Assembly: GCA_947489685.1 (NCBI GenBank)
Contig: CANLEM010000001.1
Coordinates: 496,001-560,000 of the forward strand
Source of the DNA: an uncultured Aquimarina sp.
Lineage (GTDB): Bacteria > Bacteroidota > Bacteroidia > Flavobacteriales > Flavobacteriaceae
Direction of reading: 5' to 3'
Length of the DNA: 64,000 bases
In this document: positions 44,164 through 54,188 of the stretch, piece after piece
How positions within the stretch are numbered: position 1 is the stretch's first letter
How the letters are laid out: each line of letters begins with the position of its first letter
Program-made: the position numbers and the translations under genes
Notes under the pieces: model-generated
Told to the model about the DNA's origin: nothing
The model's input: only the letters and a program-made list of their open reading frames with translations
The model's database searches: none

Positions 44164-44178
44164 ACCCTAAAATTAAAA

Positions 44179-44199
44179 AATCCCGCTATTAGCGGGATT
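44179..44199 (-). terminator. Terminator of aspS
   Basis: The perfect repeat AATCCCGCT (44179-44187) and AGCGGGATT (44191-44199) is followed on the minus strand by a run of six T. It lies 8 bases beyond the aspS stop. Confidence 0.85.
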
Positions 44200-44206
44200 A
44201 GTATGA

Positions 44207-45955
44207 TTACAAATCAAGTTTTATGTTCAGTTCTTTAAGTTGTTCTTGATCAATATTTGCGGGAGCATCGATCATGACATCCCGTCCACTATTGTTTTTA
44301 GGGAAAGCAATATAATCCCGAATAGTTTCTTGACCCCCTAGTATGGCTACTAATCTGTCAAACCCAAAAGCAATCCCACCATGAGGAGGAGCTCCGTACT
44401 GGAAAGCATCCATTAAGAAACCAAATTGTGCTTTTGCCTCTTCGGGTGTAAAGCCTAAATGATCAAACATTAATGCTTGTGTTTCTTTATCATGAATACG
44501 AATAGAACCTCCGCCTATTTCATTTCCATTTAATACCAAATCATACGCATTGGCACGCACATCACCAGGTTTAGAATCTAAAAGTGCAATATCCTCAGGT
44601 TTTGGTGATGTAAACGGATGGTGCATGGCATGGTAACGTTCTGTTTCCTCATCCCATTCTAGTAATGGAAAATCAACTACCCATAAAGGAGCAAATTCTT
44701 CTGGGTTTCTTAAGCCCAATCGCTCTGCCAATTCCATACGCAATGCACTTAATTGTGCTCTTACCTTATTGGTTTGACCGGATAAAACGCAAATCAAATC
44801 TCCGGCTTTTGCTCCGGTAGCTTTTGCCCAATTGGCTAAATCTTCCTGATCATAAAATTTATCTACAGATGATTTAAAGGTCCCATCTTCATTACATTTT
44901 ACGTATACCATACCAAGCGCGCCTACTTGTGGGCGTTTTACCCAATCAATAAGTTTATCAATTTCTTTTCTGGTATATGAGGCTCCACCAGGGACGGCTA
45001 TACCAACAACTAACTCGGCCTGATTAAATACGTTAAATTCTTTATGTTGCGCTACATTATTGAGCTCACCAAACTTCATCCCAAAACGGATATCTGGTTT
45101 GTCATTCCCGTAGGTTTTCATAGCTTCGGCATAGGTCATTCTTGGGAAATCAGCAATTTCAACATTTTTGATATCGCGTAATAAATGACGTGTTAGGCCT
45201 TCAAAAATAGTAAGGATATCCTCTTGTTCAACAAAAGCCATTTCACAATCTATCTGTGTAAATTCTGGTTGTCGATCTGCTCTAAGATCTTCATCTCTAA
45301 AACATTTTACGATTTGAAAGTACTTATCCATTCCACCAACCATAAGCAATTGTTTAAACGTTTGCGGAGATTGTGGTAAAGCATAAAATTGCCCTTCGTT
45401 CATTCTGGAAGGAACTACAAAATCTCTTGCTCCCTCTGGTGTAGATTTAATCAAGTACGGAGTTTCAATCTCAATAAAATCTTCTTGTGATAAGTAGTTA
45501 CGTACTTTCATCGCTACTTGATGCCTAAACATCAAGCTGTTTTTTACAGGATTACGACGTATATCAAGATACCTATATTTCATCCGGATATCTTCGCCGC
45601 CATCGGTTTCATCTTCAATCGTAAATGGAGGAACCAAAGCTTCATTAAGAATAGTTAATTTACTAACCAAAATTTCGATTTCTCCTGTTGGAATATTTTT
45701 ATTTTTAGATTCACGTTCGATTACAGTTCCTGTAACCTGAATTACAAATTCGCGACCTAAAGTTTTAGCCTTTTCTACGACGTCTTTTGGAGTACGTTGC
45801 TCATCAAATATTAGTTGTGTAATCCCATAACGGTCTCTGAGATCCACCCAGATCATAAACCCTTTGTCTCTTGTTTTCTGAACCCAACCAGAAAGGGTAA
45901 TTTCTTTGTTAATATCCGAGGCACGTAATTCGCCGCAAGAGTGACTTCTATACAT
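44207..45955 (-). CDS. aspS: Aspartyl-tRNA synthetase
   Basis: A 582-residue class II aminoacyl-tRNA synthetase that charges tRNA-Asp. An OB-fold anticodon-binding domain (about 1-105, with [21 protein letters not shown]) is followed by the catalytic core. Class II motifs are visible: motif 2 around [18 protein letters not shown] and motif 3 as [14 protein letters not shown] near the C-terminus. The bacterial-type GAD insertion (about 285-420) is present. The length is normal for bacteria. A TATTTTTG promoter box lies 26 bases upstream and a clean terminator follows. Confidence 0.97.
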   Translation of the reverse strand: MYRSHSCGELRASDINKEITLSGWVQKTRDKGFMIWVDLRDRYGITQLIFDEQRTPKDVVEKAKTLGREFVIQVTGTVIERESKNKNIPTGEIEILVSKLTILNEALVPPFTIEDETDGGEDIRMKYRYLDIRRNPVKNSLMFRHQVAMKVRNYLSQEDFIEIETPYLIKSTPEGARDFVVPSRMNEGQFYALPQSPQTFKQLLMVGGMDKYFQIVKCFRDEDLRADRQPEFTQIDCEMAFVEQEDILTIFEGLTRHLLRDIKNVEIADFPRMTYAEAMKTYGNDKPDIRFGMKFGELNNVAQHKEFNVFNQAELVVGIAVPGGASYTRKEIDKLIDWVKRPQVGALGMVYVKCNEDGTFKSSVDKFYDQEDLANWAKATGAKAGDLICVLSGQTNKVRAQLSALRMELAERLGLRNPEEFAPLWVVDFPLLEWDEETERYHAMHHPFTSPKPEDIALLDSKPGDVRANAYDLVLNGNEIGGGSIRIHDKETQALMFDHLGFTPEEAKAQFGFLMDAFQYGAPPHGGIAFGFDRLVAILGGQETIRDYIAFPKNNSGRDVMIDAPANIDQEQLKELNIKLDL

Positions 45956-45981
45956 AATGGTAATATCTTATTATAAGGCTG

Positions 45982-45989
45982 CAAAAATA
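45982..45989 (-). promoter_or_regulatory. Candidate -7 box of aspS
   Basis: On the minus strand TATTTTTG ends 26 bases before the aspS ATG. This exact octamer also appears before gspG, the M36 protease gene and sucA. Confidence 0.45.
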
Positions 45990-46213
45990 AGAAAGTTTTA
46001 AGGTAATTATGTATGGATCATAAGAAAATGCAACAACAAACAAATTGTTTAATATTTAACAACAGAATTAAAATTGTTAATAATTCGATATTTTCAAGAT
46101 TTAAGTACTTATTTTATATCTGATTGAAAGATTTCGTACGAACAATTGTTAGTTTTAACATTTTTTTATAAGTATCTTTTAATAGATTTAACCAAACATT
46201 TAAACAAATCATT

Positions 46214-49195
46214 ATGAAAAAACAAACTCATTTTGGCAAAATGAAAATTTTGCTATTCTTATTACTATTTTTTCCTGTCATACTTTTTGCGCAGGAGACG
46301 ATCACCGGAAAGGTGGTCATCCAGGGTTCGGGGGAACCTGGTGCATTTGTTAATATTATCGAGGACGGGACAAACAACGGAACAGCCACAGATATAGATG
46401 GTAACTTCTCTATAACCGTTAGTTCTGTGCCAGTAACGCTTAGGGCTACGGCACTTGGATTTACAGATACCACTGTAACAGTACAGGCCGCTGGAGATAT
46501 CACTATAGAAATAGCCGAATCATCTGAAGCACTTGAAGAAGTTGTTGTGACAGGTCTTGCAACTTCTGTAAAAAGAAGTAATGCAGCCAATGCTGTTGCT
46601 TCGGTTTCTGCCGAAGATTTGGCAGGGTTAACACCACCACAAACTCTTGATGGTGCTTTAGCAGGTAAATTTGCAGGAGCTTTAATTACAAAAAGTTCTG
46701 GTGCTCCTGGTGGAGGTATCGCTGTTAAATTAAGGGGGGTAACCTCTATTAATGGTAATTCTCAGCCTTTATATATTGTCGATGGTGTTTATGTAAATAA
46801 TAATAGTATCTCTGCTGCAGGTTTAAATGCAGTGTCTGGTGCTTCTGCAGGTGGTAATGCATCTAGTCAGGATAACCCCTCTAACAGGATTGCTGATATA
46901 AACCCTGATGATATTGAGAGTGTAGAAATTCTAAAAGGAGCTTCGGCGGCTGCAATTTACGGAGCTAGAGCTGCAGCTGGTGTGGTTATCATCACTACCA
47001 AAAAAGGAAAAAGAGGACAAACAAAAATATCTTTTTCTCAAGATGTAGGATTTAATACTATTCTTAGAGCAAGAGGGCAAAGAAATTTTACTGCGGCTAC
47101 TGCCGAAGCACTTGGTGCGGGTAATGGTGCTTTGTTTACCGCTGCTCAAAATAATGGAACACTTGTTGATTTTGAAGATGAAATCTACGGAGAGAAAGGC
47201 TTTATTAATAACACAAGTGTAAACATTTCTGGAGGATCAGATAATACATTGTTTTATGCTGCTTTCTCTAATAATGAAGAAGATGGTATTGTAGATAATA
47301 CAGGTTATAATAGAAAATCGATCCGTTTTAATCTGGATCACGATTTCTTTGATAGAAGAGCTAAACTTTCTTTAACCACAAATTATGTAGACTCTCAGTC
47401 AGACAGAGGATTTTTTAACAATGATAATACAGGTACTACGATTGGTGTAGCGCTTTCTTCTACGCCACCATGGGCACAGTTATTTCCTGATGCTAATGGT
47501 AATTATCCAGATAACCCTTTTGGATCTTCAAATCCACTACAAACTAGAGATTTGATTACTAATAGAGAAGATGTAAATAGATTTATCATAGGTAGTTCTC
47601 TAGATGTTAAGATTTTTGAAAACGATAACTCTAACTTAAAGTTGATTTTAAGAGGAGGGGTTGATTATTACGAATTGATAACTACTGCGATCTTCCCAGA
47701 AACATTACAATTTCAAAAACCTTCAAATGGGGGTCTGAATGGAGTTAGTGCATTGGGTACAACAGAAAATAAAGATGCTAACTACTCTGCTTTTTTAGTT
47801 CACAATTACACTACAGCAAATGATCTTAGTTTTACAACTCAAGGGGGTCTTACAAAGCAAACATTTGCAAGAAATACGGTAAGAACAACTACAACAGATC
47901 TGATTGCTTCGCAAACAAACTTAGATCAAGGAGCAAATACAAGTGTTACTCAGTTTAGACAAGAACAAGAAGATCAAGGATTTTTTGTACAGGAAGAATT
48001 GAATTATCAAGATAAAATTATTGGAACACTTGGTGTAAGAGGTGATAAGTCAAGTAATAATGGTGATGCTAATGAATTATTTTACTATCCAAAAGCTTCG
48101 GCGGCAGTGAACTTACACAATTTCGATTTTTGGAAAGTTCCTGTAGTAAATCAATTTAAAGTTAGAGCTGCATATGGTGAAGCTGGAAACTTTGCGCCAA
48201 ATGGAGCTTTGTTTACGGCTTATACAAATTCTTTGATAGATGGTAATGTAGGTATTATTGTTCCTGTTACTCTTGGAGACCCTAATATTACTCCAGAAAG
48301 ACAAAAAGAATTTGAAATTGGTTTTGATGCAAGTTTCTTAGATAGTAGAATTGGATTAGAATTTTCATACTATAATAAAACAGTTGATGATCTAATCTTA
48401 CAAGCTAACACAGAACCATCTTCTGGTTTTGCAACTAGATTTGCAAATGCGGGTAATCTTGAAAACAGAGGTGTAGAGATTGCATTAAATGCAAATATAA
48501 TCGAGAAAGATAACTTTAACTGGAGCACGAATTTGATATTCTTTACGAATGAATCTGAAATTACGAAGTTAGATGTAGCACCATTTAACCTTGGAGGTTT
48601 TGGAGCTGGGTTAGGTACTTTTAGAATTGAAGAAGGAAAAAGTGCTACGCAAATCGTAGGTAATGATGCTAACGGTAATTTAGTCGAGCTAGGGGATGCA
48701 GCACCAGATTTTCAGATGACATGGTCTAATAACTTAAGTTATAAAGACTTTACGCTATCTTTCTTATGGCACTGGAAACAAGGGGGTGATAATGTCAACC
48801 TAACAAACCTATTAACAGATTTTGGAGGGACTAGTCCAGACTTTGATGGTTTTGATGTTGATCCAGCTGGAGCAACTGCAAATGGCCCATTTAGAATTGG
48901 AGCATTTAGAGCAGGAAATGCAACTCCATTTGTAGAAGATGCTTCTTACCTTAGATTAAGAGAAATTGGTTTGTACTACAACTTATCAAGCAAGATACGT
49001 GAACAGGTTTTCGGAAAATATGTATCGAATCTTAAAGTAGGATTCTCAGGAAATAACTTAATTAATGTTTTTGATTATAATAGTTATGACCCAGAAGTTT
49101 CAAACTTTGGTTCTAATGGATTATCGACAGGGGTTGAGGTAACACCATTCCCGTCTTCAAAAAGATACTTATTTCACTTAGCTGTTGACTTTTAA
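46214..49195 (+). CDS. SusC/RagA-family TonB-linked outer-membrane transporter
   Basis: A 993-residue nutrient importer. It comprises a signal peptide (about 1-27, cleavage near LFAQE), a CarboxypepD_reg-like domain (about 30-110; TITGKVVIQGSGEPGAFVNI), a TonB plug with the SusC signatures LEEVVVTGLATSVKR and PLYIVDGVYVNN (about 112-260), and a barrel that ends in LFHLAVDF with the terminal Phe. It is followed 19 bases later by the SusD-type gene, with which it forms the transporter-plus-lid unit. No glycoside hydrolase, sulfatase or regulator is near, so the cargo (glycan, peptide or other) is open. The length is near the usual 1000 residues. The second ATG (46241) is an alternative start. 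Confidence 0.95.
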   Translation: MKKQTHFGKMKILLFLLLFFPVILFAQETITGKVVIQGSGEPGAFVNIIEDGTNNGTATDIDGNFSITVSSVPVTLRATALGFTDTTVTVQAAGDITIEIAESSEALEEVVVTGLATSVKRSNAANAVASVSAEDLAGLTPPQTLDGALAGKFAGALITKSSGAPGGGIAVKLRGVTSINGNSQPLYIVDGVYVNNNSISAAGLNAVSGASAGGNASSQDNPSNRIADINPDDIESVEILKGASAAAIYGARAAAGVVIITTKKGKRGQTKISFSQDVGFNTILRARGQRNFTAATAEALGAGNGALFTAAQNNGTLVDFEDEIYGEKGFINNTSVNISGGSDNTLFYAAFSNNEEDGIVDNTGYNRKSIRFNLDHDFFDRRAKLSLTTNYVDSQSDRGFFNNDNTGTTIGVALSSTPPWAQLFPDANGNYPDNPFGSSNPLQTRDLITNREDVNRFIIGSSLDVKIFENDNSNLKLILRGGVDYYELITTAIFPETLQFQKPSNGGLNGVSALGTTENKDANYSAFLVHNYTTANDLSFTTQGGLTKQTFARNTVRTTTTDLIASQTNLDQGANTSVTQFRQEQEDQGFFVQEELNYQDKIIGTLGVRGDKSSNNGDANELFYYPKASAAVNLHNFDFWKVPVVNQFKVRAAYGEAGNFAPNGALFTAYTNSLIDGNVGIIVPVTLGDPNITPERQKEFEIGFDASFLDSRIGLEFSYYNKTVDDLILQANTEPSSGFATRFANAGNLENRGVEIALNANIIEKDNFNWSTNLIFFTNESEITKLDVAPFNLGGFGAGLGTFRIEEGKSATQIVGNDANGNLVELGDAAPDFQMTWSNNLSYKDFTLSFLWHWKQGGDNVNLTNLLTDFGGTSPDFDGFDVDPAGATANGPFRIGAFRAGNATPFVEDASYLRLREIGLYYNLSSKIREQVFGKYVSNLKVGFSGNNLINVFDYNSYDPEVSNFGSNGLSTGVEVTPFPSSKRYLFHLAVDF

Positions 49196-49214
49196 ATAAA
49201 AAAATTATAAGAAA

Positions 49215-50555
49215 ATGAAGATACTAAAGAATATTTTAATATTAGGTTTGTTTTCGTTAGCAGTAATTTCTTGCGAAATCGAAGATGCGACAAACTTAAA
49301 TGGACCTACTACCGATTCGGCATCGGAAGATTTGTCTAGAGCAGAATTAATACAAACAATGGCCGGGGCACTTGCAGATATGAGAGGTCGATTAGGAACT
49401 CAAATAGATGCAAATTCAGTAGCTGGTCGTGAATACTGGAGATTTCAGAGTTCTGATCCAAGATGGACTGCAGATTTATTGACAGGAACATTAGATAATA
49501 ATACATTTTATACTACAGGTCCTTTTGGAGCTCGATACTCTACAGTGAAGGATATTAACTTGATCCTAACTGGGCTAGAAAATTCGTCTGCAGATTTTTC
49601 TGATGCAGAAAAAGCGGCAACAAGAGGTTTTGCCAATACGATCAAGGCGCATGAATTATTAATGGTGTTAAATCAGCAATTTCAAAATGGAATACGCTTA
49701 GATGTTAGTGATCCAGATAATTTAGGTCCTTTTGTTACTTATGACGAAGGATTGACGGCTGTTTTTAATATGTTAACTGCGGCTGTTACTGATTTGGCAA
49801 ATGGAGGAACTGCTTTTCCATTTCCGGTACCGGCAGGTTTTGATGGATTGAAAGCAGATGCTAGTGCAGATATTACACCAGCAGACTTCGCAACATTTAC
49901 CAACGGCTTGGCTGCTAGAGTTGAAGCGTATAGAGGTAATTATGCGTCGGCAAATACTTTGCTAGGTAATTCTTTTATGGATATGGCAGGAAGCCTTGAC
50001 ACAGGAGCGTATTTTACCTTCTCGCTTACAGGTGCTGATATTGCTAATCCTTTGTTTTTTGCTCAGAACTCTACTGTTGCAAATGCAAGAATTGTGCATC
50101 CATCATTTTTGGCAGATGCCGAGACTGGAGATACAAGATTGGGTAAAGCTACCTTAAGAGATGCCTCATTAACTTCGGATGGATTGACAGGAACTCATGA
50201 TGTATTTATTTACACAAGTAATGTAGCTCCTGTTGGGATTATGAGAAATGAGGAATTGATTTTACTTTCTGCTGAAGCAAATCATATTTCTGATCCGGCT
50301 GCAGCAGTAGCTGCTATTGATGTAATACGTCTTGCTGCGGGATTAGGTGATTATGCTTCTACAGGATTAGGAACAAGTCCTGCAGAACTAGTAACTGAAA
50401 TCTTAAGACAAAGAAGATACTCTTTGTATGCAGAGGGTGGTCATAGATGGATTGATTTAAGAAGGTTTAATAGATTAAGTGATTTAGAACCATTAGATAG
50501 AGCAGGAGATGCTACTTTTGAGCAATTTCCTACTCCAGCAAATGAAAATAGATAA
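49215..50555 (+). CDS. SusD/RagB-family surface lipoprotein
   Basis: A 446-residue lipoprotein (MKILKNILILGLFSLAVISC, lipobox VISC) that serves as the substrate-capturing lid of the SusC barrel. Helical TPR-like segments carry the typical early phrase AEKAATRGFANTIKAHELL, and the conserved C-terminal block appears as NEELILLSAEANHI, EILRQRRYSLYAEGGHRWIDLRRFNRL. It is shorter than many SusD proteins (about 500-550), which points to a small ligand or a peptide-type or unknown substrate. It is cotranscribed with the SusC gene and ended by a strong terminator. Confidence 0.93.
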   Translation: MKILKNILILGLFSLAVISCEIEDATNLNGPTTDSASEDLSRAELIQTMAGALADMRGRLGTQIDANSVAGREYWRFQSSDPRWTADLLTGTLDNNTFYTTGPFGARYSTVKDINLILTGLENSSADFSDAEKAATRGFANTIKAHELLMVLNQQFQNGIRLDVSDPDNLGPFVTYDEGLTAVFNMLTAAVTDLANGGTAFPFPVPAGFDGLKADASADITPADFATFTNGLAARVEAYRGNYASANTLLGNSFMDMAGSLDTGAYFTFSLTGADIANPLFFAQNSTVANARIVHPSFLADAETGDTRLGKATLRDASLTSDGLTGTHDVFIYTSNVAPVGIMRNEELILLSAEANHISDPAAAVAAIDVIRLAAGLGDYASTGLGTSPAELVTEILRQRRYSLYAEGGHRWIDLRRFNRLSDLEPLDRAGDATFEQFPTPANENR

Positions 50556-50581
50556 GATTAAATCTTATTTGTTATAATATG

Positions 50582-50610
50582 AAAACGCCGCAATTTGCGG
50601 CGTTTTTTTT
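50582..50610 (+). terminator. Terminator of the SusCD operon
   Basis: The repeat AAAACGCCGCAA (50582-50593) and TTGCGGCGTTTT (50595-50606) runs into eight T, a strong intrinsic terminator on the plus strand. Confidence 0.9.
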
Positions 50611-50627
50611 GTAGTAGTACTAATAAA

Positions 50628-50656
50628 AAAATGCCACATTCTAGATGTGGCATTTT
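50628..50656 (-). terminator. Terminator of the RND efflux operon
   Basis: Arms AAAATGCCACAT (50628-50639) and ATGTGGCATTTT (50645-50656), read on the minus strand, are followed by a T run (complement of 50625-50631). It lies 25 bases beyond the RND gene and back to back with the SusCD terminator. Confidence 0.8.
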
Positions 50657-50681
50657 CTTCATCAATTTTACATTGTAATTT

Positions 50682-53600
50682 TTAAGAAGTTGCCGGAACA
50701 GCAACCTCGGTCTTTGCATTTCTTTTGCTTTTTACCCATACTTTAAACTTATTTACAATAAAGAATAAACATGGTACAATAATAAGCGTTAAGAAAGTTG
50801 CTATAATCAATCCGTAGATTACGGTCCATGCTAATGGTCCCCAGAAAATTACATTATCTCCACCCAAATATATTTTTGGATCACCCGTATTAAATAATGA
50901 GAAGAAATCTAGATTAAAACCAATTGCCAAAGGTATCAATCCTAATACCGTTGTTATTGCAGTTAATAATACAGGTCTTAAACGCGCTTTTCCTCCTTTA
51001 ATAATGAGTTGCATGACCTCGTCATTAGGCAATAGTTCATTTTCGGCCATATTGAGTTCTACTTTTTTACGATCAATAAGTAACTGTGTATAATCCAAGA
51101 GAACCACACCATTGTTTACAACAATACCTGCCAATGATATTATTCCCATCATCGTCATCATAATTACAAAAGAGGATCCAGTAATTAAGATACCGCCAAA
51201 TACGCCTATAAAGCTTAAAAAGATAGCGATCATAATAATAGTCGGCTTGGATATAGAGCTAAACTGAAAAACAAGAATTAACATAATCAATCCCAATCCG
51301 GTGAAAAAAGCACCCATTAAAAAAGTCATTTGTTTTCCTTGTTCTTCTATTTGACCGGTATAATCAATTTTTACGCCTCTTGGTAGTTTTTGAAAACTTG
51401 CCATTTCGGTTTGTATTTGAGAAACAATTGCTCCGGCGTCGGTAAATCCTGGTTGTAAACCAGAGTATACAGTAACTACTCGATTGGCATCTCTATGCTT
51501 AATTGCACTAAACGAAGAGGTGTTTTTTTGCGAAGCCACAGTCGATACAGGGATCTCTCTTAATTGCCCACTGGCCTGATCCCTAAAAGTTATATTTTGA
51601 TTAAAAAGTGCGCTGGTGTTATATCTGTTATCTTCATTAAAACGTACATAGATATCATAATCTTCTCCATCTTTTTTATATACTCCTGCTTTTTCTCCAA
51701 AAATAGATCGACGCAGTTGATTACCTACTTGACCAGCGGCAACACCTAATTCACCAGCTTTTTGGCGATCCACAACCACTTGCATGGCAGGTTTACCCTT
51801 ATTTACGTCAATTTTTAATTCTTCGATACCAGGAATATTTTTCTCATTGATAAAATTTCGCATTTGTTCAGCGATATTGATCAAATCATCATAATCGGGT
51901 CCTTCGATTTCGATATTAATAGGGTATCCTGCCGGTGGACCAACGGCATCTTTTTCTACAGAGATCGCTACCCCGGGATAAATACCTTTAAGATCTTCTT
52001 GTACTTTTTGACGTAGTAATTCAGAATCTTTTCCCTTACGATATTTATATTCGCGCATGGTGGCTGTAATCTTAGCTCGGTGTGGCATTTCTGCATTACT
52101 TCCTCCATCAGTCTGCGGATTACCGGCACCTTCACCAACCTGAGATACTGCAGATTCTACTAAGAAATTATAATTTTCACCTTCAACATATTCTTTATCG
52201 CTTACTACAGCATAAACTCTTTGTTCAATTTCTTGGGTAATCGCATTGGTCTTGTCTATATCTGTTCCTTGAGGGTATTCGATATACACAACGATCTGGT
52301 TTGGTTTATTATCTGGAAAAAATTCTACTTTGGTTCTTTGACTGGCCATTGAAGCTCCAAACATTCCGAAGACTACAATCAGTAGGAAGAAAGTTCCGAA
52401 AGTAAATGCATATAATTTCCAACCTTTAAGTGCAAAAGTTAAGAAACGTTGATATCTGTTTTCTAACCAAGCCAAGATCCTTCTCTGGAAAAAATTAGCG
52501 GCTCCTTTTAATACATATCGATATAACCAAAACATTACTGCTGTAGCAATCATAAGACTTCCTAGTGCTCTAACCTGCCCACCTACAAGTAAAATAAAAA
52601 TTCCTAGTCCACCCAAAATGATACTTAACCTAATAAGTTGTTTGCGTGATAGGACTTTTTCTCCTACTTCCATAAATTGGGAAACTAACATAGAGTTTAT
52701 AAAGATGGCTACAAATAAGGACGAACCTAATACTACAGAGAGTGTAATAGGGAAATAAATCATGAACTGACCCATAACACCTGGCCACATCCCTAAAGGT
52801 ATAAATGCGGCTACGGTTGTTGCTGTAGAAATGATGATCGGGAATGCAATTTCTCCAATACCTTTTTTGGCAGCTTCTATACGCGACATTCCTTCTTCTT
52901 CCATTAGTCGATATACGTTTTCGACAACTACGATACCATTATCCACAAGCATTCCTAGTCCCATAATTAGTGCGAATAGGATCATCGTATTCATAGTATA
53001 CCCTAAGAGAGACAAAATCATAAAAGACATGAACATAGACATAGGGATAGCAAATCCTACAAATAAGGCATTTCTAAACCCTAAGAAAAACATCAATACA
53101 CCCACTACCAGTATGATACCAAAAATGATATTATTTACAAGATCACTCACTTGGTTCTCGGTCTTAGCCGATTGGTCATTGGCCACACTAATTTTTAGAT
53201 CATTAGGAAATACATCTTCTTTGGCTTCTTCTAGAATAACATTAATTTTTTCTACCGCTTCGATCATATTTTTTCCTGATCGTTTCTTTACGTCTAGCAT
53301 CACGACACTCTCACCATATTCTCTGGCATAGGTGGTTTTATCTTCCTCTTTAAAAGTAACTTTAGCAATGTCTCTTAAATAAACCGCACCATCTTGGGAT
53401 TTAACCACAAAATTATCTAATTGCGATGGGCGATCGATTTCTCCAAGGATTCTTATGGTACGACGTTGCCCACTAGTAATCATATTACCGGCAGACATGG
53501 TCATGTTTCCGTTTCGAATCGTATTAATAACATCATCAAAACTCACTTTGGCAGCCATCATTTTGTAGATGTCTACTGCTACTTCTACCTCTTTTTCTTG

Positions 53601-54182
53601 TGCACCTCGAATATCTGCTTTTTTGATTTCTGGTAGATCACCGATTTCATCTTCGAGATATTCTGCATATTCTTTTAGTTTCTCTACTGGATAATCCCCG
53701 GTGATATTGATATTCATAATCGGGGTTTCTTCAGAAATACTTAAATCAAAAACATTGGGTTCTACTTTTGCACCATTAAATGTAGGCCAATCTTCATTTG
53801 CCTTTTCAGAATCTACTTCGTCTTTTACCTTTTGTTTCGCTTCTGGTACGCTTAATTCTTCGTCAAATTCGACAGTTAAAATAGCATAATCTTCTTGCGA
53901 AGTAGATAAAATTTCTACAACATTACTTACGTTTTTTAGCTTATCCTCTAAGGGATCTACAATTAATCGTTCTATATCTTCTGAAGTATTACCGGGATAA
54001 GGAACACTAATATATATTTTAGTTTCATTGATCTCAGGAAAGTTTTCTCTGGGCATTGAAAAATATGCCGATAATCCTAACACCAAAAATATACCTATCA
54101 TAACATAGATAGTAGTGGGGTTATCGATCGCCCAAGAGGATAATCTAAATTCCTTATCTACTTTTTTCTTATTGATTTGCAT
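50682..54182 (-). CDS. RND-family efflux transporter permease
   Basis: A 1166-residue inner-membrane pump of the AcrB/HAE1 type that exports compounds across both membranes with an adaptor and TolC. Twelve membrane helices form the usual 1+5+1+5 layout: helix 1 near residues 24-42 and blocks at about 345-560 and 990-1150. The porter domains lie between (DIRGAQEKEVEVAVDIYKM and IEGPDYDDLINIAEQM are recognisable). The conserved GLGMLVDNGIVVVENVYR in helix 4 carries the proton-relay Asp. A family helix near IMAIMGIISLAGIVVNNGV follows the second block. It is a little longer than the typical 1040 residues. It is the third structural gene of the operon, 6 bases after the adaptor gene. Confidence 0.95.
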   Translation of the reverse strand: MQINKKKVDKEFRLSSWAIDNPTTIYVMIGIFLVLGLSAYFSMPRENFPEINETKIYISVPYPGNTSEDIERLIVDPLEDKLKNVSNVVEILSTSQEDYAILTVEFDEELSVPEAKQKVKDEVDSEKANEDWPTFNGAKVEPNVFDLSISEETPIMNINITGDYPVEKLKEYAEYLEDEIGDLPEIKKADIRGAQEKEVEVAVDIYKMMAAKVSFDDVINTIRNGNMTMSAGNMITSGQRRTIRILGEIDRPSQLDNFVVKSQDGAVYLRDIAKVTFKEEDKTTYAREYGESVVMLDVKKRSGKNMIEAVEKINVILEEAKEDVFPNDLKISVANDQSAKTENQVSDLVNNIIFGIILVVGVLMFFLGFRNALFVGFAIPMSMFMSFMILSLLGYTMNTMILFALIMGLGMLVDNGIVVVENVYRLMEEEGMSRIEAAKKGIGEIAFPIIISTATTVAAFIPLGMWPGVMGQFMIYFPITLSVVLGSSLFVAIFINSMLVSQFMEVGEKVLSRKQLIRLSIILGGLGIFILLVGGQVRALGSLMIATAVMFWLYRYVLKGAANFFQRRILAWLENRYQRFLTFALKGWKLYAFTFGTFFLLIVVFGMFGASMASQRTKVEFFPDNKPNQIVVYIEYPQGTDIDKTNAITQEIEQRVYAVVSDKEYVEGENYNFLVESAVSQVGEGAGNPQTDGGSNAEMPHRAKITATMREYKYRKGKDSELLRQKVQEDLKGIYPGVAISVEKDAVGPPAGYPINIEIEGPDYDDLINIAEQMRNFINEKNIPGIEELKIDVNKGKPAMQVVVDRQKAGELGVAAGQVGNQLRRSIFGEKAGVYKKDGEDYDIYVRFNEDNRYNTSALFNQNITFRDQASGQLREIPVSTVASQKNTSSFSAIKHRDANRVVTVYSGLQPGFTDAGAIVSQIQTEMASFQKLPRGVKIDYTGQIEEQGKQMTFLMGAFFTGLGLIMLILVFQFSSISKPTIIMIAIFLSFIGVFGGILITGSSFVIMMTMMGIISLAGIVVNNGVVLLDYTQLLIDRKKVELNMAENELLPNDEVMQLIIKGGKARLRPVLLTAITTVLGLIPLAIGFNLDFFSLFNTGDPKIYLGGDNVIFWGPLAWTVIYGLIIATFLTLIIVPCLFFIVNKFKVWVKSKRNAKTEVAVPATS

Positions 54183-54188
54183 AGGATT

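Noticed and set aside
53421-53636. Plus-strand open frames inside the RND gene and other large genes
   Set aside because: They are shadows of strong coding frames with no family motif or signal.
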